Assembly: GCF_016859285.1 (NCBI RefSeq)
Contig: NC_053416.1
Location: 18,108,210-18,172,209 of the forward strand
Direction: 5' to 3'
DNA from: Xiphias gladius
Taxonomy: Eukaryota; Chordata; Actinopteri; Istiophoriformes; Xiphiidae
Length of the DNA stretch: 64,000 nt
Shown here: positions 23,701 through 47,223 of the stretch, piece by piece
Numbering within the stretch: the stretch's first letter is position 1
Layout: the number at the start of each line of letters is the position of its first letter
Made by a program: the position numbers and the translations under genes
Notes under the pieces: generated by a model
The model's input: the letters and a program-made list of their open reading frames with translations, nothing else
The model's database searches: none
Told to the model about the DNA's origin: nothing

Positions 23701-24942
23701 TGTTTAGGATGGGCCGAACGACGTAATGAGGTGGCAAGCTGATCTGAGTCAGCCAGTTATTTTCCTGGACGACAATGTTAGTCTGAATTGACTGCTGACA
23801 GGCATTTTGATGTCAACTTGAGATCCTGCTCACGCAAATCATTACATATGGTTCAAACTGGATTCTCAACAATCCTATAAAATTAATACGGAGCTGTGAT
23901 CAGATCTTGTTATATACTTTTTAACGTTGTCTGGCTAATTAGAATTAAGTGACAACGCTGACGTAACGATCTCTAAAAGTTTCCAAGGTTGTGTAACTGG
24001 CTTAAAGTGTATAAATGTGTTTAATTACTGGACTAAGAAGCACGATAGAGCGGGTCATTACCTTTGAGCAGAGGGCAGCATTTCCACACGGTGATGGGGC
24101 CAGCTGCTCCGTACTGGCCTAAACTCAGCTCCATGAGAAAGAGTGGAACCCCCGTAACAAAGAGCATAATAAAGTAGGGGATGAGAAACACACCTGTGAA
24201 GATTAGAAACAGGTCATCGTGAGGAAGGTTGGTGCTGGGAGAGACATCCACAGTGATGATTTGGTTTATGCAGCTACAAGCAGACAGTCAGTAGAGGCAG
24301 GTTAACATACACAGCGTCTGTCTAGGTGGCAGCTTCACACACAGATGTTATTCAGCTTTGTTATTCAGGTTTGATTTCAGAAGAAGATGCATAGTACGTA
24401 AGGCTGGGTTAAACAGGCAGACCACATGTCTGGTGTGTAATCAAGGAAAAACCCACTGTCTCTGCTTATAAGATTAGTTACTACTTTGTGTTCTAGCTCC
24501 CAGCACCAAAGGCTGCCATGGAGAGCTCTGGTCTGAGTGTGCAAAATAAGCCAGCATGATTAAGAGGACAGCGCACACTCCAAGGGCAGGGCAAAGAGTG
24601 CCTCTTGCCCAAATAGGTGTAACAAATTATTACAGACATGCAGCCTGGCATTTAAAGCATTTGAGACTTCAGAAGGGAAATGGACATGATTGCAGACCGC
24701 TCACCTCCTCCATTGCGGTAACAAAGATAGGGGAACCGCCACACGTTCCCCAGTCCCACACAGTATCCAATGCAGGAGAGCAGGAACTCGTACTTCCCTC
24801 CCCACTGCTCCCTCGGGACAGTCGCGGTTGGAGTGAGTGCAGGAATTGGGGATCTGGATTCAAACTCTGACTGTGGCACAGGTGTAGCTGTCGGGTCGTG
24901 GCCATTTTGAGTGACGCTATTTCCGTTCAAATGTACTGAATT
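17783..24942 (-). CDS. SLC6 family sodium/chloride-dependent transporter (amino-acid type), first coding exon not found
   Basis: Thirteen exons join in phase to 631 residues: 24705-24942, 24062-24193, 23011-23218, 21838-21976, 21580-21714, 21347-21450, 21135-21259, 20679-20791, 20428-20565, 20234-20333, 19745-19863, 18121-18294, 17783-17953 (stop). Hallmarks are TM1 [14 protein letters not shown] followed by NGGG, TM2-3 [18 protein letters not shown], an EL2 with a Cys pair ([13 protein letters not shown]) and N-glycosylation sites, and TM6 [22 protein letters not shown]7 [12 protein letters not shown] and TM8 [19 protein letters not shown] follow, then TM12 with [10 protein letters not shown]. 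The TM6 pattern is closest to proline/glycine-type SLC6 members, but the TM8 LGIDTL (usually LGLDSQ) is atypical. It should be a 12-TM plasma-membrane importer; substrate unknown. The first mapped exon opens after a splice acceptor (TTTATAG) with no in-frame ATG, so a short 5' coding exon must lie upstream, possibly in the CpG island near 26190-26960. Confidence 0.93.
19928..19968. repeat. (ACAGA)n-like pentanucleotide repeat
   Basis: About eight ACACA/ACAGA units in an intron of the SLC6 gene, just upstream in transcription of the exon at 19745-19863. Simple repeat, no function inferred. Confidence 0.9.
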
Positions 24943-26189
24943 CTATAAAAAAAATAAAAGCAGATTGTTAAGACAGATAAATAAGAGAGGAAAAGTAAAG
25001 TAATACAGATATCAGTAGAAAAATCTGAAATTTATCAGTTCTCTTTGCTTTTTCATGATAATGTTGTCAAAGTTGATTATTATGTGGAATATATAGAGCA
25101 TTGCAAAAGTGGTAAGACTCTAAATATCTTATAATTCATTATTAAGTACATTACCAAGTAAAAGCGGTTTGGTTTTAAGGTTGACCCTGTCCCCATCTGT
25201 CTATCTGTCTAACTCATGAGGTGTTAGAAACTATCAACTGGACTATTTCCTCCCTCTTCAAGTCATCCATCTCCAAACAAGAGAGGAGCTTTTTTTCTCA
25301 GGTCAGGTGGCAGAGAGGAAGCCAGATTAAGATAACAGCTTCTGCTTTATTGGCTTTTACTGTCATTGTTATATGTTTAAACATTAATAATCCATCAGTG
25401 ACACAAATACAATCACCATAGGTTCAATAAAATGATGTTTACGTTTTAAGTCATCCAAAACCTAACGTCTTTGAGATTTCTTGTAACACCAGGTTTTAGA
25501 TACACAAGGAAAATACATGTTCAAGTGTTAACACATAGAGGTATAGGGACATCAGTATGGGAACAAAGAAAATGAGGTACTGCACTATGTAACTGTTCCG
25601 ATAAGAGAACTAACAGAGGAGTATGTTCAACCAATTGCAACAGCTAGATTAAACCAAGAGTGCTGAATAAGATTCAGTGAACAGCACTAAAGGCTGTGCT
25701 AAAAGAGGAGAATTAGTAACGTTTTTTCATCATCATCATTTATAAATATATAACACACGAAGCAGTACATCTCTACTGACGTTCATCAAAATCATCAAAA
25801 TATATTGTAATATAATATATACATATATTACATTATATTATGTTATAGAAATCTCTAGGCCAGTCTCTTCAAAACCTAAAAAGTACAAAACATATAACAC
25901 AGATTTCATAATGTAATGTAATCACGTAATTATGAAGTACGAAGCAATGAATCAATTAGGAAAAAATAGTTAGCGAAGACTTTTCCAATCGACTGATGCA
26001 TTAATCAACAAATTCTTTCCAAAACAGAGGAGAAAAAGTTACATTTACTGAGGACGTTCTCTACTTACTGAGAACACCCCAGTGTATTACATTAAATAAG
26101 GCACCACATATCTAAATGGTACAAGGCTACACCTCTGAGGAAATTAACAGCATTTTTACTAGCAAATTGCTTCGATGATGCTGAATTAC
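24943..26189. other. AT-rich 5' intron or flank of the SLC6 gene
   Basis: No gene recognised. It includes an AT palindromic stretch near 25801-25850. It probably forms the intron between the missing first exon of the SLC6 gene and its first mapped exon at 24705-24942. Confidence 0.5.
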
Positions 26190-26960
26190 AGCAGAACCCC
26201 CCTTAATCCGTTTCTGCGGTGCAACGCCTTGAGCGAAGTCCGGGCCAACACATCTGTCGAGTCAGTACACCGACTCGGGCTTTGCCGCTACCGCCTACGG
26301 TGCATCTGTGCCGGTGTGGCAGACGACAAGCCCGGCAGCCCGAGAGCAATGTGGACGGACAGGTTTGACTTCTTCACCTGAAGAAAGGCTGTCTTTCCTG
26401 CCACGTCCCCCCGGAGCCCCGGGAGGCGAAACGAAATCGCCTGTAAAGGGGTCCCCCAAGGCTTACAGAGCCATGGGGGTGTTACCACAGAGTGTTACGT
26501 TTGCCGTGGACGCCGAGGCAAAGAGCCCCCAAAAACCGCCGCTCCTACCTGCGCTGGGTTCGCACTGGCTACAGCGGGGCTCCCGGGTGCTGCTTTGCCG
26601 CTTGCGTCCTGCATTTCCCCCCCCCGCGAGAGGTGGCGCTTCACTCCTTCACTTATCGCTCGGTAGTCCACATTTTACAAGCAAAAAGGTCCTCCTGGGG
26701 GGTACACGCCGTACGGCCGCACTTTTTTCGCGGCAGGTGAAGAAAGTACCGTCGCGCGGCGTTAGGCGAGCCCGACTCCGCAGGGAGACATCGGCGATGA
26801 CGATAAGGAAACAGGCCGGTGGGCGGTGAGGTGAAGGGCAGGGAGGCAGGGCGCAGGTGCAGCAGAGGCACGGAGGAGGAGGAGGAGGAGGAGGGGAAGA
26901 CGACACCTCGTCCCAACCTGCTGTGGTTTGTGAGGTGAGGTCAGGGGTTGAGTCAAGCAT
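26190..26960 (-). promoter_or_regulatory. CpG island, probable SLC6-gene promoter and first exon
   Basis: About 770 bases with dense CpG in an otherwise AT-rich spacer, including a (GGA)n run at about 26872-26893. It sits about 1.3-2 kb upstream of the first mapped exon of the minus-strand SLC6 gene, and 1.5 kb upstream of the + strand SLAIN-like gene, so it could serve either or both. Long open frames on both strands (up to 173 codons) are expected in GC-rich DNA and show no family motifs. I could not pick the first coding exon. Confidence 0.6.
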
Positions 26961-28414
26961 GTTTTGAAAGGGGCAGGTGAGTCGAAGGGGGCGACCTGGG
27001 GTGGGAACCTCGATAATTCATAAACTCAGCAAAAGTTTTTTCTTTTTTTTTTTTTTTTTAAAGGGATTGAAGCCAAATTATTCATATTATCGTGAAAAGA
27101 ATATGGGAAATGTTTTGTTTCACCCCCCCAAAAAAAATCATGTCTATGCAAGTTATATGAAAACTATATGGGTCCTGGGCCGTAGCAACAACACAGTACC
27201 GTGTGGTACGCTGCGAAACTGAGCCGTTGCACATGCCGGTGGGAGCAGGATTTTAGACCACACACTCAGGTGTATGCATTTAGTATGGAGCTGGAGCCAG
27301 GAGGCAATTAGCTTAGCTTAGCATAAAGACTGGGAGCAGGGGGAAACACCTAGCCTGGCTCTCAGTCTAAAGACCAAAACTACACCTACCAGCACCTGTA
27401 AAGCTCACTAACTAATGCCTTTCTTTAACCCATACATACACAGATATGTAAAAACAACAGTTTGGGGTTTAAGTGGGAGTTAGGCCCTGGACTTTTACTC
27501 TTGACAAACAACACTTTGGTGCAGTGCCTCCGCTGCACTGTTTACATGTTCTTTCCAAACCTGACCACACCCAGCTGTGATCACGGGTTCAACAAAGATT
27601 CAACAAACTTTGTACCTTTTTTGTAACTTACAGTTAATGTTAAAAAACAAATGTAACCCCCCCCCCCCCCAAAAAGTAGCAGTCAATGTCTGTGGGTTAG
27701 GTGAGAAAGGAGAAGAATTTAAGGTTTCAAATGGCTGTGAGAGAAGCTGTAAATGCTGTGGCAATCTGCCTGTGTGTGTGAGAGAGAGCGAGAGAGACAG
27801 AGAAGCAGTATCTGACCGCACTTCTCAATGCAACTTCCTTGGGAGCGATGAGTGAGGCAGGTACATTTTAAAACAATCAACCACAAACATTCAGCAATAG
27901 CATTCAATATGACAACCAAAGAGAGCAGCAGCACAGTGTAGAATAGCTCCCAACATCAATGCTAAAAGAACATAAACACATATTATCTACAGAAAAACAC
28001 ATGAAATGTACACTTTGTATACTGTGGCATACTGTGACTAAACCAAGAAAGCAAACAGTAGTAACAATAGTAGAAGCAGCTCGCAAACTCTTTAATCCAC
28101 GTAAGCTCATGATGCTTCTCTAAATCCATCCAATCTGTTGAGTGTCTATACTTAACAGCCCTACTCACCAAATGTGGGTCAATATATGGTTCAGGGAAGC
28201 TGCACATTTGCTGTTTGTGCTGACCAAAATGACTATAGTTGGAACTTTAAAGATCCATATTATTTTAAAATGAAGGCTTTTGGTCAGGTTTAGTCAGAAT
28301 CTGGTTTTTCAATAGCTAACATCTTCATTATGGAGTACTGAGGTGGAATAACCCAAAACTGGACAAGAGCTTGAAAGACGTAAAGCGAGGAGCTTTGAGG
28401 ATTTCACAGAGAAA
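26961..28414. other. Spacer with SINE-like repeat and homopolymer runs, 5' flank of the SLAIN-like gene
   Basis: Contains a T-rich run (27035-27059), the repeat at about 27287-27500, a C-rich run at about 27657-27670 and GAGA sequence near 27778-27805. No coding segment was recognised before 28352, where the SLAIN-like frame opens. Confidence 0.5.
27287..27500. mobile_element. Fish SINE-like dispersed repeat (core fragment)
   Basis: The stretch containing TTAGCTTAGCTTAGCATAAA, followed by the block around TAGCCTGGCT and CCTACCAGCACCTGTAAAGC, matches a repeat I recognise as dispersed in many percomorph fish genomes and attributed to SINEs. No clear tRNA-derived head or target-site duplication could be defined, so family and strand are left open. 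Confidence 0.55.
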
Positions 28415-31301
28415 ATGGAACTCCGAGACCAACTGAAGAACGACCGGAACCGGTATTTTTGCAATCCGCCACCATTGGAGTCTGATACAAGTGCAAACTG
28501 CCATCTTTTCCGCAGTGAGCTGAAAAGCAGCTCTGTAAGGCTGGAGGGCAGTTCAGATCCATTCTGCAGCAGCTGGACCGACACTGAACCAGCAAGGGTC
28601 AAGAGTTGTAACAGTCGGTCATTTGCCATGGATGCTAGAATAAGGTTAGATAATTTGAAGTCAAGGTGTAATTCACCTTTGCCTGGCCATGCCTTTGATG
28701 GGACATTGTACAACTATAACAGTCAAAAAGACCTTTGGGACAGTGAGTCAAAAGAAGACGAGTCTGTCTTGGACTTGGTAGAGCTCCTTGATGTAGAGGA
28801 GGATATGCAGGATGAAGAGAGCTGGTAGGTGCCCTAAGACCCTCGATAATGTTCTTGGAGAGTGGGACATGTGGCAAGAAAATGTATTTCATTTTTTCTG
28901 GCCTCACTCTGGTCTGACTTTAGTAAAGGAAAATGTTAAATGTAAAAAAGACATGAACCCAGGTTGGATCTATTGTCCAAGTCGCTCTACACTTTGAAAT
29001 ACATGTAAAGGAGCTAGACTGAGGTGGATGCTCTCCTGAGCAGGTTTGTTCTTTACCTAGAGCCGGAGTGGGACATGTTCTTAGTGACTGAAGTGAATGT
29101 ACCCTCTTATGCCTCAAAGGTTGTATGAGTCTGCAAAGAAGCAGGCGACTGTGGAGAAAACTGAGTCTGCTTTCAGATGGTGTCGACATATCCTGGATAA
29201 CCCCAGTCCTGAGATGGAGGCAGCATGTCGTCTACTGATAAATAGGCTGGATCAAAGTAAGCAAGCAGCACAGGCTCACTCTTTGTGCTGCAATTTTTTT
29301 TTTTTTTCATTAAAAAAAGATTTTTCTAACGGTGATTAGTTTGGTCCGGGGTTTACCTTAGGCCTGCTCTCTCTATTGTCAGGATCAAGTCACTACTACC
29401 GACGTCCTGCAGTCTTTCATCATACTGGCAGAGCAACTGTGGGCTCTTCTATGGACAAATCATCTGTCAACACAACACAGAATACCTCTGACACTTTAGG
29501 TAATATAATAATGACAGCGTCAGGATCCTCAACTTCTTTTTATTCAAAATAACCTGATAATTCAGTAAAACAAAATCAGGAAGGCCAAATTCATGTCTAC
29601 ACAAAGACAACCTTTATGTTGATCCAAAAACTGTCTTTAATATCGTATATTTTAGTCGCATATCTTGTATTTATTGATCTGCACAGATAATGAGATGAGC
29701 GTCTCCCATGACTCCATTAACACAAACTACAGACTGGAGAACATCACAGATGTCCACATAATAGCTCGTATACAGGAGGCCCGTGAGTATAGAAGTCTTT
29801 TTAATGATTTAGTGTGCACTGCATGCTCAATGAACGTTGGGGAGTGATAACTTTAATCTGTATCTTTCAGGTTTACGACAAGACTCTGTTTCTATGCCTG
29901 CCGCTGCTTCACCTTGGAGAAGCCCTGAGTCACAAGTGATGCTTCCGTCTTATTTTAACACCACAGTAGAAAATATTGATGACTTCACTGCAGGAAATAG
30001 AACTGAGGCTTCGTCTTCCCCTGGCTGGCTGCCTGGTCTGTCGCCACTGAGCTCTTCATCCGGCCAGTCAGCAACATCAGTTGCTAAGCAGAGCTGCCGT
30101 AGTCCAAAACTGGCCAGACTTCACCAGCAGGTCACCCAATTCAAGCTGCTTAAACTCGCTCAGAATCAAGGTACACAGAGCATGTTTTCGTTAACGCCCT
30201 ACTATAATACCAGAGTAAGGTGTTATGATTATGAATTGATTGTGATTGAAAAATCTTAGGAAGCTTTAGTGTGTGGTGGGTGAGGTCTCAGTCAAACACA
30301 CAGGATATGTGTACCTTTTTAATGAGATTTTTAATAATCCATGGATGAAATTGTTTTTTAGTAATATGATTTGATAACTTTTTAAAGAAGCACTTCAGTA
30401 CTTTTATGACAGTGAGGCAGAGGAAATACAGATACTGAATCACTTCCAAACACAGGATATTAATGTCAAATCTTTTTTTTAACATAATGTTATGTACAAA
30501 AAAAACTGTAGTTTTATGTTACACATAAAAGTTACTCCTATGATAATGTTCATAATAAATACATTTTCCAGTTTGGTAAAAGCAAGACAAAATAAAAAAA
30601 AAACTATATTTTTCAGAAACTTTAGATTCTCTCCAAATTAGCAGCAGATCAACAGACCTTGTGAGATTGAATAGGTGTGCGTGAACCACACAAAACCCTG
30701 ATGTGTTTTGCAGCAACATCCCCAGGCAGGACCAGATCACCTGCGCGGACCAGCCTCCGCTCCCTCCAGGCCGTTAGGAACAGCCGAAGTTTAGACACCG
30801 ACGACGGCTGCCCTGCTGATCAAATCGTTCTTCCTCCGTCAGGTTTGGATCTGTTTCCTCACATTTAAAAAAACAAAAAAAACAAAAAAACAAAAAGCTG
30901 TCCAAATTGGTCTGCTTTGGTAATGTTACATGAGCGCTTGTCACTCGAGTGACAAAAACTATTTTCTTTGTGTTCCTTCCACTGAGACAGACACAGTTAG
31001 AGCAATTTAACAACACCACTGATTTTTTTTTTCCCCAGATGTATCATCAACCAGAATGGGGTCGAGTTGCTGGTCTCAATCACTTTCTGCAGCATCCGTG
31101 AACTCCAATGTCTCGCTGCTCTCAGGGAGAGACTCCTCAGTCCGGATGACGGCCATGAAGAGAGCGCAGAGGTCTCAGTCTCTCAGTCCCTGCAGGATTC
31201 CTCACCCTGCCAAGGGATACCTGTCCACTTATGGACGTGTTTTTGCCTCACCTGAGAGGTCGACCACTGTAGCTTGGGCCAGAAATACGCCATCCACCTA
31301 A
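28415..31301 (+). CDS. SLAIN motif-containing protein, short SLAIN1-like form
   Basis: Seven exons join in phase to 483 residues: 28415-28824, 29120-29256, 29383-29499, 29687-29782, 29871-30170, 30714-30842, 31039-31301 (TAA). The SLAIN signature spans exons 1-2: an acidic stretch, then ESWLY, then FRWCRHILDNPSPEMEAA. Exon 4 has YRLENITDVHIIARIQEA, like the SLAIN1/2 element YKLxDxTDVQIxARxQEE. Exon 6 carries SPGRTRSPARTSLRSLQAVR, and the last exon RSQSLSPCRIPHPAKGY. SLAIN proteins bind EB and ch-TOG at microtubule plus ends and promote growth. The N-terminal coiled coil of SLAIN1/2 is not obvious. The frame is open upstream to 28352, so a further 5' exon or an earlier start is possible. Whether this is slain1 itself or a fish-specific SLAIN-like paralogue is not settled. 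Confidence 0.88.
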
Positions 31302-33653
31302 CGGTGAAAGACGTCACCAGTGAATCCCTGATACTTAGAGTAATATAATGATGAAGTATCATTAAAATATAAAGTTTATCTAATATTTTCTAATAACTTA
31401 CTTTATGGTTGTCAAGACTGCATAATCATATAAATGGCTTTGGACTGTGAAGGAATTTGTGTCTGCAACACCTGACAGAAGCATCCTGGAGGGATGAATT
31501 TTATATTACCAAGACACCCTGTTGCGTTGTCTGAACAAAAGCCTAAATAATGTGGACTATTGTGAAAATGGAGTGTTTAAGTTTCAAGAATGTAGAAATG
31601 TCAATAATAAATAATGCTCTGTTGCAGCATTCAGTACTGTGTGTTATATACTATCAGTGATTTTGCAAGCATGTTTCACTGAATGTGTATAAACTAGACT
31701 AATTCTTAGCACGGATCGTATAATGCGTGAACAGACGTGGCAGCACAGTGATAAATTTAAATTGTATCAGTGTGGGTGTGAAACTTTCGCATAGATGCTG
31801 ATTTGAATGTGGAATTGCAGTCAAATTTCACTTTTGATTGAATGGACTGTTTTCTGCAGAGCTGTTGCAACAGGAAGTGCGCACTTTGCCATCATGTAAG
31901 AGAAACTAAACAGGTGACCTCTGCATAATAGGAAGCCTGCTTTTTATCAGGAAATAGAGGCATTGTTTCTTCCTAAAACTTACTCAGTGTCATTCACTTC
32001 TTCAATCGTGACTACATTTTGCTGATGTTTTGGTGTTGACAACATGATGTAGTTCAACCCAACTAATGCAGCTTCAGTTTCAACTGTTTCCCAGACTTTT
32101 GTTTAAAAACATTCAAAACTACCTGAATACTCCCAGAACAGCAGTTTAAGCACTTGAAATTGAATGAAGTGACTATTTAAGGGGAAAAGCATTTAGATGT
32201 TTTCATATAGTGCAGGTGTAGTACTTAGTGTAACTTGTCATTGACAAAGTACATTTTGCTCATGTTCTTACAGGTTATCTGAGGGCCAATGCTATGTTTA
32301 CATTGCTGTGATTTTCAACCTCTTTGATTCATAGCAAAACTGTGTTCAGTTCTCTTTGATCTCATCTTGTTTTTGTTCCTGAATGGGATCCAATAGGCCC
32401 AACATGGTACAAATAAAGTGTTAAGGAATAAACTCATTGTACAATTATTTATCATAATGAATTGGAGAAGAAATCAGAGTGGGTTACAATGGTTGAGAGG
32501 ATACACGTGACAAGAAAAGGAGGTTTAGCTCTTGTAGCTGCACTTTTGGGAGTTGGCTTATTACCTCTCATCACACAAAATACTCAAATGCAGTCAGTCC
32601 AAAATATTTTTGGAACAAAGACATTTAATAGTAAGTATACCAGAAGTGCAGTGTGGCGCTGAGTACCCTCTGCTGTTCGCTGTGCTTATACTGAAGCTGA
32701 GGAAACACTAGAAAAGAACAAAACTCTAATTCTTTATTCTGATTAATAATACTGATTATACCCTATACTTAAAAAAAAAAAAAATTACAAATTTTTCGAC
32801 CATTTACCATGACCAGTAACATTCAAAACCTCAGTCAGGTTGTCTTCCTTTGTTGAGATACTATGAGCCTTGGGTTTTGTCACCTCACACCTGCACAAAA
32901 TGCACTACGAACACAACATCTGTTGCACTTATGCTTTTATGACAAATAACCCAGCTTGTCACTAGTGTTATGCATCTTTCATTACAATGTAAGGATGCAT
33001 ATGAACCAGATTAGAGGAATAAAAAGAAACATAGATCTAGAGTGTAAAATATTGTAACAAAAGAAAGAGATGGAGTCTGTAACTGGTTTTCCTGATTCTT
33101 CTCTACAAATGAGCTTGGCTGATGAAATAACATCATGAACGTGTCAAAATGGAAAGTGAACTGCATGGACCTGAATTCATCTGATCCACTCCTAACTGGA
33201 TGACTATGAGACAAAACCAGAATTATGTGACTTCAGTAAACAAGAAGAGGAGGAAGAGGAAAAGGTTTTGTGATCTCTAAATGCAACTGGATGTTAATCA
33301 TCAGTGTGTTTATTCTATTTTTTAAGTTGGCAGAAACAACAGAGTTGCTGAATTTTTCGTGAGCACAGGATATGAATGAATTAAAACTGTAAAAAACAAC
33401 TGAAAACACATTTCAATGTCAAGATACATCGTGGTGCAGAATATTCACTCAACATAGAAAAGGTAAATTGAAATTTAGAATGTGCGGTGCTGAACCCTAA
33501 AGGTACAACAGAGCAGAAGTACACGAGGAAGCTATAAACATAAACCGTCATTTACAAAATAAAAAAAAATTTACAATATATTTACCTGAGAAATTTAAAT
33601 TTCTCAATTTTAAAGCAATGTTTTTCTTGATACTGTGTATAACAGAAAAGTAA
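31302..33653. other. SLAIN-like 3'UTR and taf1 3' flank
   Basis: The left ~310 bases are the SLAIN-like 3'UTR, ending near the AATAAA at 31606-31611. The right part contains the 3'UTR of minus-strand taf1 (stop at 33654); a minus-strand AATAAA equivalent at 33309-33314 is a candidate. In between is AT-rich sequence without a recognised gene, so the two genes converge tail to tail. Confidence 0.55.
31606..31611 (+). terminator. Poly(A) signal AATAAA of the SLAIN-like gene
   Basis: First canonical AATAAA downstream of the stop at 31301, followed by GT-rich sequence (TACTGTGTGTTA), a usual layout for a cleavage/polyadenylation site. Confidence 0.55.

Positions 33654-47223
<13,570 letters not shown>

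Noticed and set aside
26308-26829. 173-codon + frame and ~100-codon minus frames in the CpG island
   Set aside because: Expected by chance in GC-rich DNA; no recognisable motifs, and several frames overlap.
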